From Prunus persica (lineage: Eukaryota > Streptophyta > Magnoliopsida > Rosales > Rosaceae): a DNA stretch of 64,000 bases. Where the stretch lies: contig NC_034012.1 in NCBI RefSeq assembly GCF_000346465.2, forward strand, positions 9,346,294 through 9,410,293, written 5' to 3'. The first letter of the stretch is position 1; each line of letters opens with the position of its first letter. The notes beneath the pieces are model-generated. The model searched no databases. It was given only the letters and a program-made list of their open reading frames with translations, and was not told the origin of the DNA. This document shows positions 54,665-64,000 of the stretch, piece after piece. Made by a program: the position numbers and the translations under genes.

Positions 54665-55844
54665 TAGGTTATAAGGGTTTATATATATGAAACTCCAAAA
54701 AAAATTGCTTAAGAAAACTCAAGAAAAACAACTATTACATGTAACGCTATATATATATATATATATATAAAAGGAAACGCATTATATACACACGCACATA
54801 TATATAAGGAAGGGAAATTTGCATAAATACCCACCTAAACTTTGAGGCATGTGCGTAATTACCACTTGAACTTTTCAATTTATTTTTAACCACATGAACG
54901 TTGTAGAGTGTTGCAATCCACTACTTAATTCTATCTCCGTAACAAATTTCAGTTAAATGTAAGGGCATTTTCCTCCATCACTGTAATTATAAATAATTAT
55001 AGAAAACATAATTTCAAAAAGAAAAAAGAAAAAAGAAAGTTAACCTAACTTTAAAAATTTTAATTTGGAACTCATCACCAGCCAAGAATTGGTTATTGGT
55101 CGCATCAAACTGCACAACCCTCAGAATTGGTCATTGAATGTGTCTCACTTTCACTACTTTGGTGCCCTTCAATAATGCATGCAGTGAGTTTGCCAAAAGA
55201 TACCAAGAGATGCCAAGAGACATAGCAAAATAGGGTTTTTTTTTTTTTCCAAGATCCATCAAAACCATATGAAGATTTTGTTTCACGTTTTATAACCCAT
55301 CAAAATCTCATCTTTCTTCCAATTTAATTTCAAAAGTAATCGAACTCATTATTGCTGGTGATTGATATTTTTCTTTCTTTTTCTTTTTTTAAATTTGTTT
55401 TTTATAATTCTGTTTTGTTACGGTGAATTGAAGGAAACACCCTTACATTTAACGGAAACTTTAACGAAGTTAGACATAGATGGTGGATTGCAACACTTTA
55501 CAAAGTTTAGATGGTTAAAAATAAAAATAAAAAGGTCATATGGTAATGGAGCACATACCTAAAAGTTTAGGTGGTATTTATGCAAATATCCCTACAAGGA
55601 AATGCTGAATTTTAGGAAAGTATTTTCATACTAATCGCTTATTTGGCAAGAGTGGAGTGCAATTGAAAATGGAGAGCATGTGGGCTATATTCATTACTCT
55701 TGATGAAAATGGACCTATATCTAAGAAGCCCAATTTATCAATGGTCAAGATGAAAGCATGATAATGGTAATATAGTTTCCAATAAATAAATAAATAAATA
55801 AGAATTTGACACGTGTCAAAATAAAAATACAATAATTTATATAA
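54665..55844. other. Gene-free stretch
   Basis: No gene recognised. (AT)n microsatellite at about 54749-54770. GGTG..TTTATGCAAAT near 55570 and ATTTGCATAAATACCCACC near 54829 are inverted and, with matching GTTCAAGTGG-like and CGTTAAAG/TAACGAAG-like inner parts, suggest a fold-back element of about 750 bp (54825-55590), unproven. The cluster's TATA plus leader block is not found upstream of pseudogene 3. Confidence 0.45.
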
Positions 55845-56500
55845 CTAACCCTAAACCTTCTTTTCATCGTGATGATGCGCCCTGTTATTATCACATAAAG
55901 ACTATCTTGTGTATAGTTTATAAATCGAAAATATGAGTATTTCCATGTACTGTTAATAACTAAAGAATAGCAGACTCCCCAAAATCCTACTATGAACCCC
56001 AAGATAACGAAAACATAAAACCATGGAAGTTCATGCGCATTGCCCTCGTCTTTGTTTTTCTCATTGTCTTCATCAACGCCCTTATTTGGTTGACCACACT
56101 TATTTGGAAGTGGGATACCACAAAGTTTGGGATTCCCCCAAAGGCATAAGTATCGAAGCTTTGGAGCTGGGTGCTTGTTGGTATCAGTCCTTAGAGATTA
56201 TTGTATGAGACATCAAAATCTTTCAAGAAATTAAGGGTTGCCAATGAGGATGGCATTTTTCCAGACAAATTATTCATGGAAAGGTTCAAAGCCTCTAAAT
56301 TTCTGAGGTTAGATATTTGGTTTGGAATGACGCCGGAGAAGTTGTTGGAGCCAAGACATAACTACCGGAGAAGCTGTAATTCGCCAATCTCATTAGCTAT
56401 ATCACCAACAATGTTATTTTCAGATAGGTCTATCATTGCTGGATAGGAAGATACAATTTCAACCAAAGATAATAACTTGGGTTTGAGATTGGGCCCATAA
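55845..56500 (-). pseudogene. LRR receptor-like protein fragment (C-terminal fifth)
   Basis: Minus strand. Begins inside the island (homologous to 31010-31040), then the last LRRs ([20 protein letters not shown]), an in-frame TAA at about 56198 (NNL-stop-GLIP, a Gln codon in relatives), another stop near 56362 (LLR-stop-LCLG), cap NLCGIPLPNKC, acidic DEDNEKNKDEGN, TM helix with GFIVG and a tail ending near 55845 with a small deletion. The first ~75% of the gene is absent; unrelated sequence starts at about 56500. Confidence 0.85.
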
Positions 56501-56536
56501 AAAAATTTAGCATGGCCTATAGCTGGGCTACAAGTA

Positions 56537-56583
56537 GCCAAATTGGAGGGCTAAAGAGCTAAAGGTGGCCCTCCAAATTTGGC
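56537..56583. repeat. Short perfect-type hairpin, 15-16 bp stem
   Basis: GCCAAATTGGAGGGC (56537-56551) and GCCCTCCAAATTTGGC (56568-56583) are inverted with a one-base bulge. It lies in a segment with repeated TTAGCCCATGACTGGAGATG / GGCTCATGACTAGAGATGG phrases (56598-56660), probably part of a decayed MITE next to the RLP fragment. Confidence 0.6.
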
Positions 56584-58408
56584 CCAATGTTTTTTAGCCC
56601 ATGACTGGAGATGAATTTTGTATTATTTTAGGGCTATATTTGGCTCATGACTAGAGATGGCTTAACGACCTCATAATTTGGGGGATTTATTGTAGTTGAT
56701 CCTAAAATAAATAAAAAATAAAGCAACAGTAGTTGAAGAAAGAGAAATGCATAAAATGGAATCAAATAGCTTCCACATAGAACTTAACATTTCTTTTGAA
56801 GATGCTGTTAGTTGAAAACGGAATAGTTATGCCAATTTCACCAATTATGCATTTATTGATTTGAACTGCCCCACTCAGATCAAAATGCCTTCATACTTAG
56901 CAGTATTTTTCCTAACATTTTCAAGGGTCAATCGACAGTGGCTTTAATGAAGATTTCAGCCACTTTATTTCGTTTCTTTTAGCTTGAGATTATTGACGCA
57001 AAGCAAAAGACCTTGTTATTTTGAAGTCTATGTGATGGGATTGCATATAATATCAGTCAAGTATATCATGTGTGGTTGTGGTTGCAGACGTTTCACTTTC
57101 ATGAAGCGATTCCGTATTTGAAAAATGAAGAAGATTTGCTGAAATTTCATCTTTGATTTTGAATTCATTCGGAATTTCTTTTAGCTTGAAAATGATTTAT
57201 CATTAAAGGCAAAACATAACTCCAAACTGAGAAATTGGCAAACAACTATAACCATACGATACAGATTCTTCAAATCCACTCTATATCTATACGTGGAAGA
57301 GGAAATAAAGACTTCGTCCCACTCTCGGATAGTGAAATCACCAAATGCTGCTCCACACTGAGTGTGAGATTTATTCTAAAAAAAGGTTTTTTTGGTCCAT
57401 AAAATTTGAATACGAATTTGATCTAGCACAATGCCATCATTGTATGGCCAATTGTAGGACATGGCTTTCAACTAATGTAGCTAAATTGTAAACCGCATTA
57501 AGTCTAAAGAGGGCCACGATGAGAGGACCAGACCCCCTTATTTCATAGCGTTACTATCAAGTGTGTTACTATTCAAATTATCCAAGGGAAATATCATCAA
57601 GTGTCTTACTATTCAAATTATCTAAGGAAAATATCAAGTGTCTTACATATTCCAAACACTATTCTCAGATTGACAAAAAAAGAAAAAGAAAGAGAAGACA
57701 GATTATGAGAACAAACTGTGTGCCTTACATAAGGAAAACATCAAAAAGGACAAAATATAAAGCACATTCTACCCTCTGGAAACTAGTTCCTCTGACAAAA
57801 TATAAATTAACATTTAACCATGTCATCATCAGATTCACAACGACAACTTAAACCCAAAACAACTTCTTTAGAACATTCAAAAACAACAGAAAGAAGAAGA
57901 AGTAGAAATTACGTATTCCCAGATCAGTATGAATAATAGCAACATTCAACTTTGAGCATAGATAATTTCTACGTCTTCTTATTCTTTCTATTGTTGCTGA
58001 AGATTGCAGTATAGGAGTTGTTTAGTGTTTAAGCTGTATTTATGAACTGGATGTGACCTCTAGCATAGGTAGATACCGTGAAACATCAGGCATTATATGA
58101 ATTGGGTATTGGTAGATTCGAGAAATATCAGGCTGTATATATGAATTGGATGTGACTAAACATTTTGAGATGTTAAGTCTTGTCTTAATATACAGTTAGG
58201 TCATATTGGGATTCTTACGTGTTCGTCACTTAGAGGGTTGTATGAGGTTGCTTTTACCAAAAGACTTTGAGAACTTTGTAGTCCTGCTGGCCCCCCTCTT
58301 AAGACTCAATGAGGTCTTCTATTTGGATTCATTAATGCAAATCTATCTTCGATATCAATAATTTGCATTGTGTGGTTGTTGTTTGCCGACTTCTCAATTT
58401 GCATTGAT
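56584..58408. other. Gene-free stretch with duplicated RLP upstream flank
   Basis: 56985-57680 is a diverged copy of 33420-34120. 57640-57800 continues it (AAAAAGAAAAAGAAAGAGAA). 57545-57640 has a local repeat of TCAAGTGT.TTAC / TTCAAATTATC(C/T)AAGG.AAATATCA. No gene recognised. Confidence 0.5.
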
Positions 58409-58439
58409 GTTTATATATATATTCAAATCTGTGAGCAAC
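58409..58439 (+). promoter_or_regulatory. Core promoter/leader block of RLP 58459-60729
   Basis: GTTTATATATATATTCAAAT then CTGTGAGCAACGGCAC, ending 20 bp before the ATG; same block as before the minus-strand genes, here inverted with the gene. Confidence 0.65.
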
Positions 58440-58458
58440 GGCACATACACAAAGCAAC

Positions 58459-60729
58459 ATGCAAGTGCAGCCTTACAACCTAATGGCTCATGCCTTCATT
58501 CTCTTCCTCTTATTCTCTTGCATTACATCTATGAATATTCATGCATGCAAACACTCTGAACGCAGCTCCCTCCTGTCCTTTGCCTCCGCTGTATCTGCTC
58601 CTCCTTCAAATTGGACATCCCTTGATTGCTGTCATTGGAAGGGCATCGCTTGTAATCAAGATGGTTGGGTCACCCACTTGCTCTTGCCTTCCAAAGGGCT
58701 CAAAGGAGGTCTCTCTCCATCTTCACTTGGAAATCTCACACATCTCACCCACTTGAACCTATCACACAATTCACTTCTTGGTTCACTTGAAACCAAACTT
58801 TTCTTGTCATTGAATCGTCTTGAGATCCTTGATTTGAGCTATAACCTTCTTTCTGGAGAGCTGCCATTTTCTCTACCATCCAGCAATATCCGGACAGTAG
58901 ATTTGTCCAGCAATCAGTTCTTTGGTGCAATTCCATCTTCATTCTTCCAACAAGCAAGCAACTTGACTAGTTTCAGTGTCAGCAACAATACCTTCACAGG
59001 GTATGTCCCATCCTCTATTTGTCTCCATTCTTCTCCCTTCCTTAGGCTATTGGATTTTTCTTCCAATCAATTCAATGGCAACCTTGCTCCTGGACTGGGG
59101 AAGTGTTCCGAACTGCAGGTTTTTCGTGCAGGTCACAATAACCTCTCAGGATTACTTCCAGAAGATATTTATAATGCTACCAAACTTGAAGAAATTTCAT
59201 TACCTCTCAATTCACTACATGGAGAAATTAGTAACAAAATTGTCAACCTCACCAACCTTGCAATCCTTGATCTCTACATTAATCAATTGAGCGGCAAGCT
59301 TCCTCTCAATTTAGGGAAGCTTTCCAAGTTGAAGTTTGTGACCCTTGATTTCAACAATTTAGAAGGTGCTTTGCCCCCATCTTTGATGAATTGCACAAAC
59401 CTTGTAGAACTACGTTTGGGATCGAACAACTTGGAAGGAGATATCTCCATGCTTGATTTCTCCAGACTTAACCAACTTGCGAAACTTGACCTAAGAGTTA
59501 ACAACTTCACTGGTACGTTTCCCGTAAGCCTTTACTCTTGTAGGTCCCTAAAAGCCATTCGATTGACTGGAAATAATCTAGTGGGACAAATACAAGCTCA
59601 GATTCTTTCACTGAAATCCTTGTCCTTCCTTTCGCTTGGTTTCAACCAATTCACCAATCTCACGGGGGCAATGAAGATACTGATGAGTTGCAAAAGTCTT
59701 CATGCACTCATGCTTAGTGGTTCCTTTAAAGGTGAGGAAATGCCAGCTGATGATGACATGGTTGATTTTGACGGATTTCAAAATCTTCGGGTATTGTGTT
59801 TGATTGAAAGTCGCCTCACTGGTCAACTACCTGTGTGGTTATCAGAGCTCCATAATCTAGAGATTTTGCTTCTAAATGGTAATGAAATAACAGGGCCAAT
59901 TCCAAGTTGGTTGGGGACTCTTCCTAGACTGTTTTACATCAACTTGTCAGAAAACCGATTTTCAGGTGAATTTCCAAAGCAACTTTGTAGACTACCAAGG
60001 TTGGTATATGAACCTAATATTACATCTCAAGTAGACAACACTAGTTATGAATATGAATTGCCTTTCTATTTTGGCCCAGTCGTCAGAAACCCAAATTATT
60101 ATTTGTCATCCAAAATTTCTTCCTACCCAGCAACAATAGACTTATCTAACAATAACATTGTTGGTGACATACCTATTGAGGTCAGCCAACTGCAGCTTCT
60201 CCATGGGTTGGTTCTTCACGCCAACAACTTATCCGGCATCATTCCAGACCAAATATCTAACCTAAAAAATTTAGAGGTTTTGAACCTCTCCATGAACCAC
60301 TTGTCTGGAATAATCCCATCGTCATTGGCGAGCCTTACTTTCTTGAAAGAATTTAACGTCTCATACAATAATCTCCAAGGACCAATACCAACAAGCACTC
60401 AGCTCCAAAGCTTCAACGCATCTGCCTTTGAGGGGAATCCAAAACTTTGTGGTGCACCACTTCCAAATAAGTGTGATCGACCAAATAAATGCATTGATGA
60501 AGATAACAAGAAGAACAACAAAGGCATGGGCAATGGGCTGCATCAACTTCCATGGTTTTATATTTCTTCTATTGTGCTAGGGTTCATAGTGGGATTTTGG
60601 GGAGTGTGTGGTTCTTTAATTATTAACAAGACATGGAGATATGCATATTTTCGATTCATATACAATGTACAAGATAGGCTCTATGTGATGATAACAGTGC
60701 GCATCAACATGATAAAGAGAAAGCCTTAG
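58459..60729 (+). CDS. LRR receptor-like protein, RLP2/RLP3(RFO2)-like, full length
   Basis: Single exon, 756 residues, ATG at 58459 (MQVQPYNLMAHAFILFLLFS); the inner conserved ATG is at 58483. Signal peptide to about 28; LRRNT with C30 and LDCCHWKGIAC (four cysteines); LRRs about 70-640; non-LRR island ELPFYFGPVVRNPNYY about 535-560; cap NPKLCGAPLPNKC; acidic/Asn DEDNKKNNKG; TM helix FYISSIVLGFIVGFWGVCG (about 699-720, GxxxG); basic tail of about 33 residues ending INMIKRKP. No kinase. In RLPs the GxxxG helix and the acidic juxtamembrane part mediate pairing with SOBIR1-type kinases (family knowledge). It is the only intact plus-strand copy, showing an inversion or inverted duplication, and the one with every family feature present. 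A partial copy follows at 60842. Confidence 0.94.
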   Translation: MQVQPYNLMAHAFILFLLFSCITSMNIHACKHSERSSLLSFASAVSAPPSNWTSLDCCHWKGIACNQDGWVTHLLLPSKGLKGGLSPSSLGNLTHLTHLNLSHNSLLGSLETKLFLSLNRLEILDLSYNLLSGELPFSLPSSNIRTVDLSSNQFFGAIPSSFFQQASNLTSFSVSNNTFTGYVPSSICLHSSPFLRLLDFSSNQFNGNLAPGLGKCSELQVFRAGHNNLSGLLPEDIYNATKLEEISLPLNSLHGEISNKIVNLTNLAILDLYINQLSGKLPLNLGKLSKLKFVTLDFNNLEGALPPSLMNCTNLVELRLGSNNLEGDISMLDFSRLNQLAKLDLRVNNFTGTFPVSLYSCRSLKAIRLTGNNLVGQIQAQILSLKSLSFLSLGFNQFTNLTGAMKILMSCKSLHALMLSGSFKGEEMPADDDMVDFDGFQNLRVLCLIESRLTGQLPVWLSELHNLEILLLNGNEITGPIPSWLGTLPRLFYINLSENRFSGEFPKQLCRLPRLVYEPNITSQVDNTSYEYELPFYFGPVVRNPNYYLSSKISSYPATIDLSNNNIVGDIPIEVSQLQLLHGLVLHANNLSGIIPDQISNLKNLEVLNLSMNHLSGIIPSSLASLTFLKEFNVSYNNLQGPIPTSTQLQSFNASAFEGNPKLCGAPLPNKCDRPNKCIDEDNKKNNKGMGNGLHQLPWFYISSIVLGFIVGFWGVCGSLIINKTWRYAYFRFIYNVQDRLYVMITVRINMIKRKP

Positions 60730-60841
60730 AGGCTATTATATTGTACTTTTTAATTTTTAATTTTTATTTGCGTTTCTTTTTTTCTTCTTTTCTTTCGCGT
60801 TCCTGATGTAATACGGCACAGTTTGTCCTTATAATTATGTC

Positions 60842-61897
60842 ACAGGGGCAATGAAGATATTGATGAGTTGCAAAAGTCTTCACACACTCTCGCTTGCTGG
60901 TACCTTTGAAGGTGAGGGAATGTCATCTGATGATGACATGGTTGATTTTGACGGATTCAAAAATCTTCGATTATTGAGTTTGGCTGATTCTGACTTCACT
61001 GGTCAAATACCTTTATGGTTATCAAAGCTCAAGAATCTAGAGATCTTAGCTCTATATAACAATCAAATCACAGGACCAATTCCAAGTTGGTTGGGGACTC
61101 TTCCTAGACTTTTTTCTCTAAACTTGACGAGTAACCGAATATTAGGTGAAATTCCAAAGCAACTTTGTAGACTACCAAGGTTGGTTTATGAACCTACTGC
61201 ATCTCAAGTGGAAAATTGTGAATTTGAATTGCCTATCTTTGGCGGCAGTGTAACCGCAAATCCACGTTTTGAACCACACAAATTATTTTTGTTTTTTCCA
61301 GCGATTGACTTATCTAACAATAACATTAGTGGTGATATACCTACTGAGGTCGGCCAATTGCAGCTTCTCCGCAAGTTGAATCTTGACTCCAACAAATTTT
61401 CCGGTGTCATTCCAAACCAAATATCTAACCTAACAAATTTAGAGCTTTTGAACCTCTCCAGGAACCACTTGTCTGGAACAATCCCATCGTCATTGGTGAG
61501 CCTCACTTTCTTGAAAGAATTTAATGTCTCGTACAATAATCTCTAGGGACCAATACCAACAAGCACTCAGCTCCAAAGCTTCAACGCTTCTGCCTTTGAG
61601 GGGAATCCAAAACTTTGTGGTGCCCCACTTGCCAATAAGTGCAGTCGACCAAATAAAGGCATTGACGAAGATAACAAGAAGAACAACAAAGACATGGACA
61701 ATGGGCTTCATCAAATTCCGTGGTTTTATATTTCTTCTGTTGTGCTAGGGTTTATAGTGGGATTTTGGGGAGTATGTGGTTCTTTAATTATTAACAAGAC
61801 ATGGAGATATGTGTATTTTCGATTCATATACAATGTACAAGATAGACTCTATATGATGATAACAGTGCGCATCAACATGATAAAGAGAAAGCCTTAG
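60842..61897 (+). pseudogene. LRR receptor-like protein, 5'-truncated tandem copy
   Basis: Begins mid-LRR (TGAMKILMSCKSLHTLSL) only ~110 bp after the stop of 58459-60729, directly after a copy of the 3' flank (GTAATACGGCACAGTTTG). It continues through LRRs and the island to YNNL, where TAG (61544-61546) replaces the Gln codon CAA of relatives, then in the same frame through the cap NPKLCGAPLANKC, the acidic stretch, the TM helix and tail ..INMIKRKP to 61897. The same 3' flank follows again (near 61965-61990). It looks like an unequal crossover that joined one gene's 3' flank to the middle of another. Confidence 0.9.
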
Positions 61898-62706
61898 AGG
61901 CTATTATTGTACTTTTTCTTTTTTCTTTTTTATTTGCTTTTCTTTTTTTCTTTTTCTTTTTAGCGTTCCTAATGTAATACGGCACAGTTCCTTATAATTA
62001 TATCTTCTTTTTTTGATGCAGTTTCTTTCACGCTACCTTTTGCAAGCAACACAATAAAGACGGATTTTGGCTGTCCAAAGTCATGAATACTATATCGAAT
62101 GAATACAAAAATGGGTAGTCAAAATTTAATGCAGCACATACTTGTGAAACCAAAACAAGCAACAAATACAACTGATCAGCTACAGATCTGGCTGTCCAGG
62201 TCTGTGCAAATGCTTATGGATGCAAATATTTGAGTGAAATGAATTAATTTCAAAGGAGGACAATGCAATTATTTTCTTTAATTAACCTATGACAATCTTC
62301 CAAGTTTTTTGAATGTAGTGGTTGCCTTCCACTGCGGTCAAGTGCTTGGAGTCGTCGCAGGCTTTGAAATAAGGAGGTCTGATGCTCTCATCGAGGACCC
62401 CTCTTTAGACTTAATGTGGTCTACAATTGGCAACATTAGTTGGAACCTCTTTTCAACGTATCTAAGCAACAAAATATGGATTTTCAATCGTGTTATCCGC
62501 TGAATTATCATGTACACTAATTCAACTATTCCTTGAATTATTTTGTCTGTCAATTTATTTCTCAAATTCATTACAAATATCCAATTCCGTCACTCTCTGT
62601 CGTTAAATTTTTCGAATTCCATCCAATTTGTCACAACCTCACATGCTTGACATATGACCAATTTTTTTAAAATTTTACAATTTAAATTATAATAAATAAT
62701 AAATAA
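61898..62706. other. Gene-free stretch
   Basis: 3' flank of the partial RLP copy, then sequence resembling (in reverse) the region downstream and upstream of the minus-strand genes (for example TTTCACGCTACCTTTTGCAAGC; GTGGTTGCCTTCCACTGCGG compare 22710-22740). No gene recognised. Confidence 0.5.
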
Positions 62707-62716
62707 CAAAGTTGTA

Positions 62717-62898
62717 CAGTCTCGATCTCTTGGACCACAAGAGTCCAAGAGATTGTGGTCACTCACCGTTGGATATTAATCAAATAGTTCAAAAAATTTC
62801 TTAAAAGGAGTGCAAGAGTGAGTGAACCGTTGAATTTACATCCAACGGTGAGTGACCACAAATCTCTTGGACTCCTGTAGTCCATGAGATCAGGACTG
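62717..62898. mobile_element. MITE, second copy of the Mutator-like family at 4032-4214
   Basis: 182 bp, CAG..CTG ends, long TIRs, flanked by the 10-bp target duplication CAAAGTTGTA (62707-62716 and 62899-62908). Confidence 0.88.
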
Positions 62899-62908
62899 CA
62901 AAGTTGTA

Positions 62909-63317
62909 AACAAATCAAAAGCGAGGGTTTCGACCAAACAAAATATAATCAAAAGAGAGGGTAGACAGTCATTGTTGGGCTTAATAATTAGTAGTTGTAA
63001 GTTGAGTCCACTTAGAGAATAGAGAGTAGTAGAGCAAGTGTGATCTAGGTATACCGCATTTGCATCACCTTGTGTACAATAACCCCAAAAAAAAAAAGAA
63101 GTAGAAATTAACTATGCCCAAATCAGGATGAATAATAGCAACATTCAACTTTGAGCTTCCTTTCTTCTCCATTTTCAGCTCTCCTCCAATTCTCAAAAGA
63201 TAAGTTTTTTCTGCAATTTTGGGCTAAAACTGGGTCGGGTCTGGCCCAACCTTTGTAATATAAAATTATTGGGTTCTGCCCAGTTGGATATGGTCCGACC
63301 CATTTCAGTTTCAGAAC
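62909..63317. other. Gene-free stretch
   Basis: No gene recognised. 63220-63310 contains inverted GGGTCGG / CCGACCC and GGCCCAACC / GGGTTCTGCCC phrases, possibly a small fold-back element. Confidence 0.4.
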
Positions 63318-63455
63318 AAAACTCCCCAAAATCCTACAATGAAGCCTAGCACAACAGAAATATAAAATCGTGGAAGTTGGTGGTGACCACTGTCCACATC
63401 GTGGTTGTTCTTCTTATCTGCTGCATCAATGCCCTTGATCGGCCCGCACTCAGCC
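63318..63455 (-). pseudogene. LRR receptor-like protein stub (acidic stretch and TM helix only)
   Basis: Minus strand: ECGPIKGIDAADKKNNHDVD, then HHQLPRFYISVVLGFIVGFW, homologous to residues ~660-715 of the intact genes, then lost. Opposite orientation to 58459-61897. It extends the cluster to the right edge. Confidence 0.75.
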
Positions 63456-63638
63456 CTTTCTTCTTTCACCTCATGTGAGCCACATGTGATTGAGGAAAGG
63501 ATAAAAATCCACATTCACACGACGCGTGAGTCACACTGGCGTCGCCTCCTCCTACTTTTCTGATAAATGAATAGGTGTGACCTCAACCACCGCTGACTGC
63601 TGATAGCAACCATCTCAGGTTTACCTGCAACGAAATCG

Positions 63639-63739
63639 ATGGCGAATTTAAGCCCTAGGTTCTTGTTCAGCAACGGCGTCGTTTCACAGCCCGCCAACAC
63701 TCCTCCGATCACAAGCTTCCTCGCAACGCACCCACCCAG
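63639..63739 (+). CDS. Possible first exon of an unrelated gene, runs towards right edge
   Basis: ATG at 63639 opens MANLSPRFLFSNGVVSQPAN, then TPPITSFLATHPP, a Ser/Thr/Pro-rich, acid-poor N-terminus of the kind seen in plastid transit peptides, ending at a canonical AG/GTACAC donor at 63739/63740. Local GC is higher than around it. Joining it to the acceptor at 63904 gives a stop within five codons, so the true next exon would lie elsewhere. I do not recognise the gene. Confidence 0.35.
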
Positions 63740-63904
63740 GTACACCATTCCAACACCATTCTCTCTGCCTCTGTTTGAAATTCAAATTCAAATTCTATGC
63801 TAATATTTTAATTTTTGGTCCATCTGAAAAAAGTTTGAGTCTCTTCCAAAGCTTTAAAGCTCAACCTTTCTTATGCTAATGTCAAATTTTTTTTTTTTTT
63901 TCAG

Positions 63905-63974
63905 GTGGGTTCAAGGCTAAAATTCATAGGTTTGTTCAGTACTTGAACCTTTTTGGAGTTGCTATTGGCCATGG
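63905..63974 (+). pseudogene. Amino-acid-permease-like exon fragment
   Basis: After a T-run and CAG acceptor (63901-63904), the frame GGFKAKIHRFVQYLNLFGVA, then IGHG, is a close match to the plant AAP (amino acid/auxin permease) motif F(V/I)QYLNLFGVAIGY around a transmembrane segment. It ends at a GTAAGT donor at 63975. The last residue is His where AAPs have Tyr. With only ~23 codons visible it may be an exon of a gene continuing to the right or a stray fragment. Confidence 0.5.
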
Positions 63975-64000
63975 GTAAGTGTGAGTGTTTAAACCTGGGT

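Overview
The window looks like nuclear DNA of a woody eudicot, most likely Rosaceae (inferred from style of content, not proven). It has intron-poor plant receptor genes in a tandem array, a 5S-bearing Cassandra retroelement, Ty1/copia elements, CACTA and hAT remnants, several MITEs, and an insertion of plastid rRNA/tRNA-region DNA. Nothing in it is bacterial.

The core is a cluster of kinase-less leucine-rich-repeat receptor-like proteins (LRR-RLPs) whose ectodomain plan (signal peptide, Cys-capped LRRNT, long LRR block with an island before the last LRRs, acidic juxtamembrane stretch, one GxxxG transmembrane helix, short basic tail) resembles Arabidopsis RLP2/RLP3(RFO2) and the PSY1R ectodomain. 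Ten loci are visible. Four are open: 30492-32645 (-), 34980-37184 (-), 41024-43243 (-) and 58459-60729 (+). Six are broken: 15134-22303 (-), 23278-26493 (-), 51842-54664 (-), 55845-56500 (-), 60842-61897 (+) and a stub at 63318-63455 (-). Such proteins act at the plasma membrane and need partner kinases (SOBIR1/BAK1 type) to signal; none is encoded here.

Layout: 1-1051, a G-type lectin receptor-kinase gene fragment running off the left edge; 1052-5438, gene-free DNA with MITEs; 5439-5709, a solo Cassandra LTR; 6666-9330 and 10087-11823, two very large solo LTRs of one family, each with a 5-bp target duplication, separated by a copia remnant; 11829-14820, gene-free; 14821-28650, a head-to-tail duplication carrying two already dead RLP copies, each later hit by different insertions (copia element and plastid DNA in one; two DNA elements in the other); 28650-43500, the three minus-strand open RLPs; 43495-49130, a CACTA end and a copia element with a long uninterrupted polyprotein frame; about 49330-51386, a third, 5'-truncated copy of the large LTR; 51842-54664, an RLP split by Cassandra; 55845-63455, RLP fragments and one plus-strand intact gene with a partial copy behind it; 63639-64000, the possible start of an unrelated gene and an amino-acid-permease-like exon.

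The least expected structure is inside the large LTRs: arrays of short hairpins whose loops are nearly constant while the stems change in a compensated way (8362-8548 and 50399-50860).
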